64,000 bases of DNA from Microbacterium sp. LKL04 (GCF_900102005.1 NZ_LT627736.1:1426001-1490000); one strand, 5' to 3'. Positions 41,028 through 50,239 are shown, counted from the stretch's first letter. The notes: a model not told the origin generated them from the sequence alone. Numbers and translations: made by a program.

Positions 41028-41429
41028 TCAGCCGCCGCGCTGCATGACCCGCTCGGGGTTCGGGTGCAGAGTGAACCCGAACTGCTCGTAGAGGCCGTGC
41101 GCGTCGGCGGTTGCGAGGAGGGTGCGCTTCAAGCCCAGCGAGTCGATCACCTCGATGACGGCGCCGACCAGCGCTTTGCCAACAGCCTTGCCGCGCGCTC
41201 CCGGATCGACGTACACGTCGCACAGCCATGCGAAGGTCGCGGAGTCGGTGACGACGCGGGCGTATCCGAGGGGCGTGCCGTCGTCGCCCTCGGCGAAGAA
41301 GTTGAGGGAGTTCTGCGCGGCTCGCTCGAGCACGTCGCGGGGTCGGCCGAGCGCCCAGTACGCACCCTCGGACAGCCAGCGATGCACGACGCCGAGGTCG
41401 ATCTCGTCGAGGTCGGTCGTGATCCTCAT
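41028..41429 (-). CDS. GNAT family N-acetyltransferase
   Basis: The 133-aa protein has the GNAT core 'DVYVDPGARGKAVGKALVGAVIEVID' (acetyl-CoA loop R-G-K-A-V-G-K) and a C-terminal 'TADAHGLYEQFGFTLHPNPERVM'. The small compact type often acetylates small amines or protein N-termini, but the substrate is unknown. Its start overlaps the stop of the DUF1266 gene (ATGA), so the two are probably coupled. Confidence 0.9.
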   Translation of the reverse strand: MRITTDLDEIDLGVVHRWLSEGAYWALGRPRDVLERAAQNSLNFFAEGDDGTPLGYARVVTDSATFAWLCDVYVDPGARGKAVGKALVGAVIEVIDSLGLKRTLLATADAHGLYEQFGFTLHPNPERVMQRGG

Positions 41430-42469
41430 GCGCGTGCCTCCTCCGACGGCCAGGCGACGGATGCCGCGGGCCAGGGCGATGTGCGCAGTTCAGTGAGCGC
41501 GTCGCGCTGACTCTGCACGGCCTGCAGTGAGTCGGTGCGGAACGCGGTGGCGATGAGCACCTCGCGCCAGTATTCGTCCCAGCTGCCGTACGTGCGGAAT
41601 GCCTTCTCGGCGAGCGGCTCGAGCAGCGTCCATGTCTCGTCGGCGGTCAGGTAGCCGGCGACGTAGGCGTAGCGGATGCCGCCGATGCCACGCTCGATGT
41701 CAGCGGCGAGCAGCAGCCGGGCGGGGTGTTCCTCGCTGCCTCGGGCGAGGTCCTGGATATCGAAGACGGGCAGCTCGGTGAGCGCGGCGACGCGCGACAT
41801 CATGTGCTCCGCGTTGTCGCTGTGGGCGATCTCGGCGAAGCGCTGCGAGTTCAGTCCCATGACGAGCGTGTCGGCGACGAGGAGCTCTGCGTCGGCCTTC
41901 GCGACGATTTTGAACTGCTCGTCCAGCGCGCCCCGCAGCTGCTTGAGGGGTGTGACGGGGAGCGAGAACCACGGCGAACTCTTCTCACCGTCCTGGTGCT
42001 TCGTGCGCAGCTCCCCCGGCAGCTCGGCGAAGGTCGGCGTGAAGGCGAGAGAGCCGTTCCAGCCGCGGACGGCGAAGTCGCTCGCGGCGTCGAGCGCGAG
42101 GATCTGCTGCTGCCGCGGGGTGAGGGGCTGCCGACCGGATGCCTCGATGTAGGCGAGCTGCGCACGGCGGGGAGCACCGGCATCCCTTCTCGCGAGGATG
42201 ATCGAGGCGACGAGGAGGCCGAACGCCATGCCGACGGCGAAGGCGAAGAAATTGACGATGACCTCGTCGACCTCCCAGACGAACGAGAGCACGAAGCCGG
42301 CTATGCCGAACGGGGCGGCGATGAGGGTGACGGGCAGGGCACGCCTGCGCATCTCGGCGGGGTCGGCCTTGCGCTTGGCTTCGAGAGCCTGCGCGTAGCG
42401 CCGGCGGGCTCGGACGGGGTACTCGACGTCACCGGGATGGTTCTGGAGGGCGTTCACGTCAGGGGCCAC
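41426..42469 (-). CDS. DUF1266 domain-containing membrane protein
   Basis: The 347-aa protein has two membrane helices near residues 45-90 ('LPVTLIAAPFGIAGFVLSF', 'VNFFAFAVGMAFGLLVASII') and a C-terminal DUF1266 region ending in 'DIERGIGGIRYAYVAGYLTADETWTLLEPLAEKAFRTYGSWDEYWREVLIATAF'. The family has no known function. The GTG at 42469 has AGGA eight bases upstream. A GNAT gene is coupled to its end. Confidence 0.78.
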   Translation of the reverse strand: MAPDVNALQNHPGDVEYPVRARRRYAQALEAKRKADPAEMRRRALPVTLIAAPFGIAGFVLSFVWEVDEVIVNFFAFAVGMAFGLLVASIILARRDAGAPRRAQLAYIEASGRQPLTPRQQQILALDAASDFAVRGWNGSLAFTPTFAELPGELRTKHQDGEKSSPWFSLPVTPLKQLRGALDEQFKIVAKADAELLVADTLVMGLNSQRFAEIAHSDNAEHMMSRVAALTELPVFDIQDLARGSEEHPARLLLAADIERGIGGIRYAYVAGYLTADETWTLLEPLAEKAFRTYGSWDEYWREVLIATAFRTDSLQAVQSQRDALTELRTSPWPAASVAWPSEEARA

Positions 42470-42504
42470 CGGACCATCCTGGCACCGCTCCGGACGCGTT
42501 CGCG

Positions 42505-42897
42505 TCAGGCTGCGTCGGCGACGATCTCGGCTTTCGCTCCGGCCGAGTTCTCGAGCCATCCCGCGTAATGATCGGGGCCGCCTGCGTGCGGATACCGCTC
42601 CTGATACAAAAGGCGCCAGCCGTGGTCCGGCGCGGCGGCGATGATCGCGTCGACGTCGGCGCGGGATCCGCCCGAGAAAGCGAGGTGGTTCACCCCGGGA
42701 GCTCGCCGGTCGTGCACGGTCGTCGACAGGTTCGGCGAGGTCGTGAGGGTCAGGTAGGCGCCGCCCGCGGACCAGGACTCCCCCTCGGTCCACACGCTGT
42801 CGCGGGCGAACCCGAGCTCGGCGAGCAGCCATCCCCATTCGGTCTGCGCGACGGGGAGGTCGGCAACCCAGAGTTCGATGTGATGAAAACCGGTCAT
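42505..42897 (-). CDS. VOC (glyoxalase/bleomycin-resistance) family protein
   Basis: The 130-aa protein carries 'HHIELWVADLPVAQTEWGWLLAELGF' and 'VNHLAFSGGSRADVDAI', the paired beta-alpha-beta-beta-beta units of the VOC fold, with likely metal ligands His and Glu at those strands and near the end. It could bind an antibiotic or catalyse isomerisation; the role is unknown. Confidence 0.88.
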   Translation of the reverse strand: MTGFHHIELWVADLPVAQTEWGWLLAELGFARDSVWTEGESWSAGGAYLTLTTSPNLSTTVHDRRAPGVNHLAFSGGSRADVDAIIAAAPDHGWRLLYQERYPHAGGPDHYAGWLENSAGAKAEIVADAA

Positions 42898-42916
42898 GGA
42901 CCGAGTCTCCTCGACG

Positions 42917-44290
42917 TCAGGCGGGAACGAGGAGCGTGTTCAGCGAGTCCGCCGGCAGGACGACCTCGAGCGCCTGCCCGTCGATCATGAACGTCATCGG
43001 CATCTCCTCGCCCAGGTCGTTCTGCACGACGATGGCGAGGCTGCCATCGGGGTTCCGGAACACCAGCTGATTCTCGTGTCCGGTGTAGCTGAGCGTCGGG
43101 ATGCGGCGAGCTCCAGCGGCCACGAAGTGCGAGACGTGTTTGAGCATGTAGTGCTCGTGGGTGAAGACGTACGAGCCGGTGTCGGGGTCGACCGTCACGA
43201 GCGAATTCTGCGCCCAGCCCCAGCGGCTCACCCCGCCCTCGAGCAGCGACATGTTCCAGTACATATAGGCAGTCGCACCGTGGAGCAGGAAGTGCTTCAT
43301 GACGAACCAGGCGTGGCGTGCGAGGCGCCAGTCGTTACTGCCGTCGCCGCATTCCTGCTCGGTCTGGTAGATCGCGAGCTCCGGGTGATGGCGGTGCAGG
43401 TAAGCCACGGCCCCCTTGCCCGCCCACTGCGCGCCGATGCCCGAGATCCACTCGGCGGCCGTCGCGTCCGCGAGCACCCGCTCGACGAGCCCGTCGTCCG
43501 CGCGTTCGAGCGTTCCGAGGAAGACATCCACGCCGCGCGACGCCATCTCGGGACCGAGGTGGCGGACGAACGCCGCGAGTCCCTCGGGGGTCCACGTGCA
43601 ACTCGGGAAGATCTGCGCCGAGTTGAACTCGTTCTGCGGCATCACCATCGTGACGGGGATGCCGAGCTCGGCATATGCGTCGACGAACCGGCCGAAGTAG
43701 GAGGCGTACGCAGCGAGGGTCTCGTCGTCGAGGCGCATCATGTCGGTGCCCTCGGCGCCGAGCTGGTCGTCGCGGATGCCGTTGTCCACACCCGCCGCGA
43801 GCGGGCTCGCCTTGGCCGCGGCGTAGTGGCCGTTCGTCTTCATCCAGGTCGGCGGACTCCACGGCGAGGCCCAGAGGGTGAGGTCGGGCTGGTGCCGCTG
43901 CGCGGCCTGGATGAAGGGCACGAGCGTCGCGTGGTCGTGCTCGATCGAGAAGTCGTCGAGCGCGAGGTCGCCGGGGGTCTCGTCGTAGCTGTACCAGTCG
44001 GTGGAGAAGTCGTTGGCGCCGACGGGCATGCGGCAGCGGGTGAGGTTCAGGCCCGTTCCCGGTTCGAAGAGTTCTCGCATCACGGCATCCCGGTCCTCTT
44101 CGCTGAGGTGGGCAAGGGATGTCCAGCCGAGCTCGTTGAACGAGGCGCCGAAGCCCTCGACGGCCTGCTGCGGGTCGTCGGTCTGCAGGATCACCGAGGG
44201 CATGGCGCGCACCTCGCCGAGGGCGGGTGCGGCGAGCTCCCGCCAGGGCTGTTCCTGAGTGGTGCTGATCCAGCGGATGGGTGCGGCCAT
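42917..44290 (-). CDS. Glycoside hydrolase family 30 enzyme
   Basis: The 457-aa enzyme is a GH30 (beta/alpha)8 barrel with side beta domain: 'QAVEGFGASFNELGW' at the start, 'WASPWSPPTWMKTNG', the acid/base Glu in 'VMPQNEFNSAQ' near residue 217 and the nucleophile Glu in 'IYQTEQECGDG' near 311. GH30 includes glucosylceramidases, beta-1,6-glucanases and beta-xylosidases. It has no signal peptide, so it probably acts on an imported oligosaccharide or glycoside. AGGAGAG precedes the ATG at 44290. A divergent TetR lies 81 bp away. Confidence 0.92.
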   Translation of the reverse strand: MAAPIRWISTTQEQPWRELAAPALGEVRAMPSVILQTDDPQQAVEGFGASFNELGWTSLAHLSEEDRDAVMRELFEPGTGLNLTRCRMPVGANDFSTDWYSYDETPGDLALDDFSIEHDHATLVPFIQAAQRHQPDLTLWASPWSPPTWMKTNGHYAAAKASPLAAGVDNGIRDDQLGAEGTDMMRLDDETLAAYASYFGRFVDAYAELGIPVTMVMPQNEFNSAQIFPSCTWTPEGLAAFVRHLGPEMASRGVDVFLGTLERADDGLVERVLADATAAEWISGIGAQWAGKGAVAYLHRHHPELAIYQTEQECGDGSNDWRLARHAWFVMKHFLLHGATAYMYWNMSLLEGGVSRWGWAQNSLVTVDPDTGSYVFTHEHYMLKHVSHFVAAGARRIPTLSYTGHENQLVFRNPDGSLAIVVQNDLGEEMPMTFMIDGQALEVVLPADSLNTLLVPA

Positions 44291-44327
44291 GTGCTCTCTC
44301 CTGTGAGTCGCGTCCGCCCACGCTAGC

Positions 44328-44355
44328 GCAAAATCCAATGGGTGTTGAACTTTGC
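44328..44355. promoter_or_regulatory. Nested inverted repeat, candidate operator for the GH30/TetR pair
   Basis: An outer GCAAA (44328-44332)/TTTGC (44351-44355) pair encloses an inner TCCAA/TTGAA pair (44334-44338 and 44345-44349, one mismatch). It lies in the 81-bp region between the divergent GH30 and TetR genes, 16 bp before the regulator's start. The symmetrical nesting is typical of TetR sites. Confidence 0.55.
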
Positions 44356-44371
44356 CGGGTAGGCTGAACCC

Positions 44372-44980
44372 ATGCCTTCTTCGAGCAAGCGCGGTCCGTA
44401 CGCGAAAACGGCGGCGCGTCAGCGCGAGATCCTGGATGCCGCCGGCGACGTCTTCGCGACGCACGGCTACCGCGCGGGGTCACTGAAGGAGATCGCCGAT
44501 CGGGTCGGCATCGACGCGTCGACGATCCTGCACCACTTCGCGAACAAGAGCGTTCTGCTGCAGAAGGTGCTCGAGGACCGCGACACCCGGAGTCTGACGG
44601 ATGCCGATCCGGACCGCACGGCCAGTCCCGCAGACACCCCCGCGGCGTTCCTGCGCCTGGCGCGCGCGAACGAGAAGATCCCGGGCATCGTCGAGCTGTA
44701 CACGCTGCTCGCGGCCGAGTCGGCGACGCCGGACCACCCGAGCAACGAGTACTTCGTGCTGCGCTACGCCCGGGTGCGCAGCGAGTTCGCGTCCGCGTTC
44801 CGCGAGATGGCGGATGCCGGGCTCCTCCGCCCGGGCGTCGATCCCGAGTTCGCGGCGGTGTCGACCCTGGCGCTGTGGGACGGGGTGCAGGTGCAGTGGA
44901 TGCACGATCCGGATGCCGTCGATGTCACCGAGACGCTGCGGAAGCACCTCGAGCTGCTGACCACGGTCGACCTCTCCTGA
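44372..44980 (+). CDS. TetR family transcriptional regulator
   Basis: The 202-aa regulator has the TetR DNA-binding domain 'QREILDAAGDVFATHGYRAGSLKEIADRVGIDASTILHHFANKSVLL' (about residues 18-65) and a helical C-terminal domain. It is divergent from the GH30 gene with a nested inverted repeat in between, so it likely represses that gene and itself in response to a sugar or glycoside product. Confidence 0.92.
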   Translation: MPSSSKRGPYAKTAARQREILDAAGDVFATHGYRAGSLKEIADRVGIDASTILHHFANKSVLLQKVLEDRDTRSLTDADPDRTASPADTPAAFLRLARANEKIPGIVELYTLLAAESATPDHPSNEYFVLRYARVRSEFASAFREMADAGLLRPGVDPEFAAVSTLALWDGVQVQWMHDPDAVDVTETLRKHLELLTTVDLS

Positions 44981-45046
44981 CAGCCGGTGCCGCGCGGTAG
45001 CGTGAACGGGGGCGACAGAGCCCGCGAGCCGATGTGTGGGAGAACG

Positions 45047-45328
45047 ATGTCTGAGACGCCGACGAGGCAGTCCGCCGCCGCGCGACCGTCGAACCGACTC
45101 GCGATCGCGACGCTCGTCGTCGGCATCGCCGCGTTCCTCACCGGGCTCGTCCCGTGGCTCGGGCTGATCCTCGGTCTGACGGCTTTCGGGCTGGGTATCT
45201 ACGCCCTCACGCGCGGCCAGTCGAAGGTGATGGCGCTGGTGGGTGGCTCGCTCGGATCGATCGCTGCGGTCACCGGCTTGATCTCGACGAGCGCCCTCAT
45301 GATGTGGCTGCTCAGCGGTAACGCCTGA
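45047..45328 (+). CDS. Small DUF4190-like membrane protein
   Basis: The 93-aa product has a polar N-terminus and two long hydrophobic hairpins ('AIATLVVGIAAFLTGLVPWLGLILGLTAFGLGIYAL' and 'MALVGGSLGSIAAVTGLISTSALMMWLL') with a short basic loop between, like DUF4190 proteins. The ATG at 45047 has GGGAGAA upstream. Function unknown. Confidence 0.75.
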   Translation: MSETPTRQSAAARPSNRLAIATLVVGIAAFLTGLVPWLGLILGLTAFGLGIYALTRGQSKVMALVGGSLGSIAAVTGLISTSALMMWLLSGNA

Positions 45329-45334
45329 CGCTGG

Positions 45335-45847
45335 TCAGTCGTCCGCGAGCGGAGCGCCGCGGAATCGGCGCTCGAGCACAGCGCCGGACTCGCTCCCCGT
45401 GAGGTACGTGCGCAGCGCCGTCGCGAGGCCCGTGAGGTCGGCGGGGTCGAGGAGCAGACGGGCGCCCTCGTCGATGGCCCGGTCGATCTCGCGCAGGTGC
45501 GGCACGATCTGCCGTCCGGCGTCGGTGAGCTTCAACTCCAGGGCGCGCCGATCCTTCAGGTGAGGCGTGCGTTCGACGTAACCCCGCTTGACGAGCGTGT
45601 CGACGATCCTGCTCGGGCTTCCCGTCTCGCAGACGATGAGCTCACCGAGTTCCTTGAGCGACACCGGACCGTACTGGTCGAGCACCAGGATGATCTCGAA
45701 CTGCGACGACGTGAGGCCGAGGGGTGCCAGCTGACGCCCGAGCGCGCGGTTGCCTTCGCGCTGAGCGGCGAGCACGAGGTAGCGCAGCTCGAAGGGTGCG
45801 AGGGTCGCGGGGTCCGCCTCAGATGGCGTCAGCGCCGTGTCGGTCAT
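45335..45847 (-). CDS. MarR family transcriptional regulator
   Basis: The 170-aa protein has the winged-helix core 'LTSSQFEIILVLDQYGPVSLKELGELIVCETGSPSRIVDTLVKRGYVERTPHLKDRRALELKLTDAG' with the MarR wing 'KDRRALEL'. It lies 112 bp after the MMPL transporter on the same strand and is the obvious candidate to control it through the palindrome at 48176. Ligand unknown. Confidence 0.92.
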   Translation of the reverse strand: MTDTALTPSEADPATLAPFELRYLVLAAQREGNRALGRQLAPLGLTSSQFEIILVLDQYGPVSLKELGELIVCETGSPSRIVDTLVKRGYVERTPHLKDRRALELKLTDAGRQIVPHLREIDRAIDEGARLLLDPADLTGLATALRTYLTGSESGAVLERRFRGAPLADD

Positions 45848-45959
45848 GCTTCATCCAGCCGTTCGGGTCGATCGCGGGTGTCGCTCTGCACCCAGTGTGC
45901 CAGGTGAGGAACGCCGGCCGGCGTCCGGGGGGAGGAGGTCGGCCGGCCGGCATCCCCGC

Positions 45960-48152
45960 TCAGGTGAGCGCCGGTTCCCGCGTGGGTGCCTCCCGGCCCG
46001 CGTCGGGGTCTGACGCGGGCTCCGGCTCGGCGCGTCGTCCGAACGCCCGCGATCCGATCGCACGAAGGATGCTCGGCATGACCAGCATCCGGATGACGAC
46101 CGCGTCGAGGGCGACGGCGATCGCGAGTCCGATCCCGATCTCGCGCACGATGCTGATCTGCGCCGTCATGAACGAGAGGAAGACGGCGATCATGATGACC
46201 GCGGCGCTGTTGATCATCCCCCGGGTCCGTGCCGCACCCTGCAGGACCGCCTGCTCGTAGTCCAGTCCGTTCCGGTAGAGCTCCCTCATGCGGGACATGA
46301 TGATCACCATGTAGTCCATGCTCAGACCGAACATCACGGCGAACAGCAGGATGGGCGTCACGGAATTGAGAGGGACGTCGCTGACGGCTCTCTGCACGAG
46401 GGTCAGCAGCCCGACGCTCGCTCCGACGACGAGCAGGTTGAAGACGAGCGCCAGCAGTGGGAGCAGGATCGATCGCCAGGCGAGCGCGAGCATGATGAAC
46501 GTCAGCGTGAGCACGATTGCGGCGATGGCGGGGATGCTGCCGACGATGGTCTCGTCGAAGTCGACGCCCTGCGCGGTGGCACCGGTCACGGCCACGCTCA
46601 CTCCCCCGTCGACCCGGCCGGCGAGGTCGGCGCGGATGTCCTTCACGAGAGCGTGGGTGGTGACCGTGTCCGGCCCGTCCGATGTCGTCACGAGAAGTCG
46701 TGCGGCGATGGCGCCGTCGGTCGAGTTCCAGAGCCGCTCGACCTCGCCAGGGACGGTGCCGTCACTCAGCGCCTGGGCGAGCGGACTTCCCGCCGGGGCG
46801 AACTGCGTCACGTCGAGAACCCCGTCGACGCCGGAATGATCGGTCAGCCAGTCCCGCGCCTCTCCGGTCTCCGCAAGAGCCGTCTCGGCTGCGGTCCCCT
46901 CCGGGAACGTGAGGATGACGTCGACCGGGAAGAGACCCTCTTGCCCGATGTCGGATTCGAGCAGTTCGAGCCCGGCGCGCGCCGGGTCGCCCGCGGGGAG
47001 CACGGTCGCGCTGGCGACCGGCGATTGGAGCGAGAGTCCGGCGATGGGCACGGCGGCGATGATCATGACCGCGGCGCCGGCGAGACCGACCAGCCCGGGG
47101 CGGCGGATGCGGGCCGAGCCCGCCACGGAGACCGGCCTCTTCCGCCGCGACGAGAAGGGCAGCCGGCCGGCGTCAATCCGCGGGCCGAGCAGGGCGAGCC
47201 CCGCGGGCAGGACGAGCATGGTCACGGCGAGCGCGACCAGCGCGACGACGATGCCGCCGAGCGCGATGCTGGTGAGCGCCATGATCTGCGGCACGAAGAG
47301 CGCCGACAGGGCGAGGGCGACCGCGAACCCGCTGAAGAGGACGGAGTGGCCGGCGGTCGCCATCGTCACGTGGATCGCGTCGGGCGTTGACCTGCCGGCC
47401 GCGAGCTCCTCGCGGAAGCGTTTGATGATGAACAGCGAGTAGTCGACGGCGACGGCCAACCCGATCATCGAGACGATGTTCGTGTAGAGGTTCGAGATCT
47501 CGGTGACCCCGGTCGCGAGGGTGCCGATGCCCATCGAGATCATCAGAGCCGATCCCGCGACGAGCAGAGGCAGGATGGTCGCGACGACGGATCCGAACAC
47601 GAGAAGCAGCACGACGATGAGTATCGGGAAGACGATCAGCTCCGCGCGGATCGCATCCGCTTTCGAGTGCGCATTGAGCTGGTAGTCGAGCGCGGGTTGA
47701 CCGGTGACGTAGGCGTCATCGGCGATGTCCTGTTCGTCGAGGGATGCCTGGAGTTCGGGCACGAGGTTCTGCACCGTCGTACTGTCCGCCGTGAAGCCGG
47801 CGATGACGGCGACCGTCCGGCCGTCGTCGGAGGCGAGGTCCGCCTGTTCCGACGGCAGGGTCACCCGCTCGGCCCCGGCCTCGCGGGCGAGGTCGGCCGC
47901 CTCATCGATCGCGGCGTCGGCGACGGGGTCGGCTGCGGAGAGGACGATCACGAGCTGGTTGGGGGCTTCATCGAACTTCTGCTCGAGAACGGCTTGCGCC
48001 TGCAGCGCTTCGGCTCGCGGGTTGGTGAACCCCCCACCGCTCAGCGCACCGTCTAGCCGCAGGGCGAGCAGCGCGCCGGCGATGAACAGCGTCGCCCAGA
48101 CGGCGAGGACGACGCGGGGGTGTCGGATGGATATCGCGGTCACACGGTGCAT
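45960..48152 (-). CDS. MMPL family RND-type transporter
   Basis: The 730-aa protein has twelve predicted membrane helices in two halves, each with a large extracytoplasmic loop. Conserved helix motifs are 'GLAVAVDYSLFIIKRFREEL' (TM4, proton-relay Asp) and 'FGLSMDYMVIIMSRMRELY' (TM10). Actinobacterial MMPL proteins export lipids or hydrophobic drugs by proton motive force. It is transcribed toward a MarR gene and has a strong palindrome upstream of its start. Confidence 0.93.
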   Translation of the reverse strand: MHRVTAISIRHPRVVLAVWATLFIAGALLALRLDGALSGGGFTNPRAEALQAQAVLEQKFDEAPNQLVIVLSAADPVADAAIDEAADLAREAGAERVTLPSEQADLASDDGRTVAVIAGFTADSTTVQNLVPELQASLDEQDIADDAYVTGQPALDYQLNAHSKADAIRAELIVFPILIVVLLLVFGSVVATILPLLVAGSALMISMGIGTLATGVTEISNLYTNIVSMIGLAVAVDYSLFIIKRFREELAAGRSTPDAIHVTMATAGHSVLFSGFAVALALSALFVPQIMALTSIALGGIVVALVALAVTMLVLPAGLALLGPRIDAGRLPFSSRRKRPVSVAGSARIRRPGLVGLAGAAVMIIAAVPIAGLSLQSPVASATVLPAGDPARAGLELLESDIGQEGLFPVDVILTFPEGTAAETALAETGEARDWLTDHSGVDGVLDVTQFAPAGSPLAQALSDGTVPGEVERLWNSTDGAIAARLLVTTSDGPDTVTTHALVKDIRADLAGRVDGGVSVAVTGATAQGVDFDETIVGSIPAIAAIVLTLTFIMLALAWRSILLPLLALVFNLLVVGASVGLLTLVQRAVSDVPLNSVTPILLFAVMFGLSMDYMVIIMSRMRELYRNGLDYEQAVLQGAARTRGMINSAAVIMIAVFLSFMTAQISIVREIGIGLAIAVALDAVVIRMLVMPSILRAIGSRAFGRRAEPEPASDPDAGREAPTREPALT

Positions 48153-48175
48153 GGCTTCCCCCAGTTAAGTGTTAC

Positions 48176-48192
48176 GTCATACGTGTTATGAC
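48176..48192. promoter_or_regulatory. Palindromic operator candidate upstream of the MMPL transporter
   Basis: GTCATA-CGTGT-TATGAC has perfect six-base arms and an AT-rich flank including TGTATACA, in the only conspicuously AT-rich stretch near here. It is 24 bp upstream of the MMPL start. The size and symmetry fit a MarR-family dimer site. Confidence 0.65.
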
Positions 48193-48248
48193 ATGTATAC
48201 ACCACATTGCTCGCGCGTGAACATCCCCGACTCTGCGCGTCGCATTCA

Positions 48249-48277
48249 TTGACGATGTGCACTCTCTTCCCTAACGT
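48249..48277 (+). promoter_or_regulatory. Predicted sigma-A type promoter for the ribB operon
   Basis: TTGACG (48249-48254) and TAACGT (48272-48277) are separated by exactly 17 bp and point toward the RibB gene, whose start is 84 bp after the -10. No FMN riboswitch (RFN element) is visible in the leader. Confidence 0.6.
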
Positions 48278-48360
48278 TCCGTGTTGTGACATTCATGCGA
48301 CGACAACCGTCGTCGATGCTGGTCACGAACACCGCGAGAGCGGCAGAACTGGGGGCAGTC

Positions 48361-49008
48361 ATGACTATGGAAATGGATGCATTCGTCGGGTCAACGATGC
48401 TGGATGCGGCAGTCGACGCGATCGAAGCGATCCGCCGGGGGGAGATGGTCGTCATCGTGGATGACGAGGATCGCGAGAACGAAGGCGACCTGGTCGTCGC
48501 GGCGGACCACGCCACGCCGCAGGTGATCAACTTCATGATCACGCACGGGCGCGGGCTGGTCTGCCTGTCGCTCACTCGGGAGCGGGCTCTGCAGCTGGAG
48601 CTGCCGCCGATGGTGACGTTCAATGAAGACCACATGGGGACGGCGTTCACCGTTTCGATCGACGCCACGCGCGCATTCGGCGTCACCACGGGGATCTCCG
48701 CGGCCGAACGGGCGAGGACGATCCAGGTCGCCATGACGGGTGCCGCCGGCGACCTGCAGCGCCCCGGTCACGTCTTCCCGCTGATCGCCCGCGACGGCGG
48801 TGTCATCGAGCGGACCGGCCACACCGAGGCATCCGTCGACATCGCACGCGCCGCAGGGTGCACTCCGTCCGGGGTGATCGTGGAGATCATCGGTGACGAC
48901 GGCGAGATGCTCCGCCGTGACTCCCTGCGCCGCTTCGCCGACGAGCACGGACTGCTGATGACCAGCATCGAGCTCCTGCGCGAACACTTCCTCGCGGGAG
49001 CGCGTTGA
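48361..49008 (+). CDS. ribB: 3,4-dihydroxy-2-butanone 4-phosphate synthase (RibB-type, stand-alone)
   Basis: The 215-aa enzyme carries '[20 protein letters not shown]' (substrate and metal-binding acidic loop near residue 35), '[14 protein letters not shown]', '[12 protein letters not shown]' and '[33 protein letters not shown]', all RibB. It converts ribulose-5-phosphate to DHBP for riboflavin. The usual actinobacterial form is the bifunctional RibBA; here the GTP cyclohydrolase II half is missing and other rib genes are absent. ATG at 48361 (GGGGG upstream). It heads an operon with an acyltransferase, an unknown protein and an SRPBCC protein, which suggests a specialised rather than housekeeping role. 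Confidence 0.92.
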   Translation: MTMEMDAFVGSTMLDAAVDAIEAIRRGEMVVIVDDEDRENEGDLVVAADHATPQVINFMITHGRGLVCLSLTRERALQLELPPMVTFNEDHMGTAFTVSIDATRAFGVTTGISAAERARTIQVAMTGAAGDLQRPGHVFPLIARDGGVIERTGHTEASVDIARAAGCTPSGVIVEIIGDDGEMLRRDSLRRFADEHGLLMTSIELLREHFLAGAR

Positions 49009-49009
49009 C

Positions 49010-50239
49010 GTGCGCGGGGAGGTCACTGTCCGCCGGTTGACCGGCGCGATCGTCCGGCGGCGCCTTCGACGACATCTCGTCACCATCGACGGCCTGCAGC
49101 ACCTTCCGACATCGGGGCCGTTCGTGCTCGTCCCCAACCACCGCAGCTACTTCGATCACTTCGTGATGGAGCTGCTCGTCGACGCGGCCGTCGGTCGCCC
49201 CGTTTGGTTCCTGACGAAGAAGGAGAGCTTCGACGCCTACGTCTCACGGCTCTGGACGCGGGCCTGGTACGGCATTCCGGTCGATCGAGACCGGCCGAGC
49301 CCCGAGACGCTGCGAGCGGTACAGCGGGTGTTCGCTGCAGGTGAGGTGCTCTGCGTCTACCCCGAGGGAACCCGGAACGCGACCGACGAGATGCTGCATT
49401 TCCAGGCGGGAGCGTTCCGCTTCGCACTCTCGGCGGGGACGCCGGTCATCCCCGTCGCAATGGTCGGCACCGAGACGGTCCTCCCCAAGGGCAGTCGGCG
49501 GTTTCGGGATGACGGGCGCGTGCACCTCGTCATCGGCGAGCCCATCCTGCCGGATCTGACCGCCGGAAAGCAGCGGGCCGCAGGCGAGCTCGCCCTCTCG
49601 ACCCGGGCGGCCATCGTCGCCCAGCTCGAGGCTGCGGCGAAGAACGCCCGGGATGCCGAGAGTCCCGGCCTCGTGGTCGGTGCCGCGCACGCCGTCGATG
49701 AGCTGATCACGGCGGCGCTGAGCGCGAATGGGCGACTGTCGGCATCCGACCGCCGAAGGCTCGGGTTCGTCGTGTCGCTGCTGCAGCGGATGGAGCGTCG
49801 CCCGATCCACCTCGAGACGCAGCGGATCAGGCTGCGCGGGTTGGCGATCTCGAATCTGCCGCCCGCCCTACGCGTCTTGCCGGCGTTGCGGATGCGGGCG
49901 CGACTGGATCGCGTGCTCGCGCGGGATTCAGAGCATGCGGTCGCGAACTATCTGCTGGGGCGGTGGTCCCTCGCGATGCCGTCCGCACTCGGTGGCGGGC
50001 GGGTACGGGCGGAAGCCGCCTTCATCGTCAGCGCGAGGAACGCCGAACCCGGTGACACGCGGGCGCTGGCGGGTCTGGCCGAGCTGTGTCTGGCCGCGGG
50101 GCGCATCGACGAGGCACGGGCGCATCTCGAGCTGATCGCCCGCGCACCGGTACGCTCCGGGAGCCGTGGCGAGGCGCGCGTCGATCGGGCGCGGCGGCAG
50201 CTCGAGGCGCTCGAGCCGACCGCGGAGGTGGGGGCATGA
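49010..50239 (+). CDS. PlsC-type 1-acyl-glycerol-phosphate acyltransferase with C-terminal helical repeat region
   Basis: The 409-aa protein has an N-terminal PlsC domain with the H-x4-D motif in 'VPNHRSYFDHF' (about 43-48), 'YPEGTRNA' (about 117) and 'IPVAMVGTETVLPKG'. From about residue 225 there is a helical region including TPR-like units ('GDTRALAGLAELCLAAGRIDEARAHLELIAR'). PlsC domains move acyl groups from acyl-CoA/ACP to glycerol lipids. The GTG start is one base after the RibB stop, and its end overlaps the next gene. The C-terminal extension is unusual for PlsC. Confidence 0.88.
   Translation: MRGEVTVRRLTGAIVRRRLRRHLVTIDGLQHLPTSGPFVLVPNHRSYFDHFVMELLVDAAVGRPVWFLTKKESFDAYVSRLWTRAWYGIPVDRDRPSPETLRAVQRVFAAGEVLCVYPEGTRNATDEMLHFQAGAFRFALSAGTPVIPVAMVGTETVLPKGSRRFRDDGRVHLVIGEPILPDLTAGKQRAAGELALSTRAAIVAQLEAAAKNARDAESPGLVVGAAHAVDELITAALSANGRLSASDRRRLGFVVSLLQRMERRPIHLETQRIRLRGLAISNLPPALRVLPALRMRARLDRVLARDSEHAVANYLLGRWSLAMPSALGGGRVRAEAAFIVSARNAEPGDTRALAGLAELCLAAGRIDEARAHLELIARAPVRSGSRGEARVDRARRQLEALEPTAEVGA

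Noticed and set aside
48278..48360. An FMN riboswitch in the ribB leader
   Set aside because: The leader is too short (about 80 bases) and lacks the conserved RFN helices.
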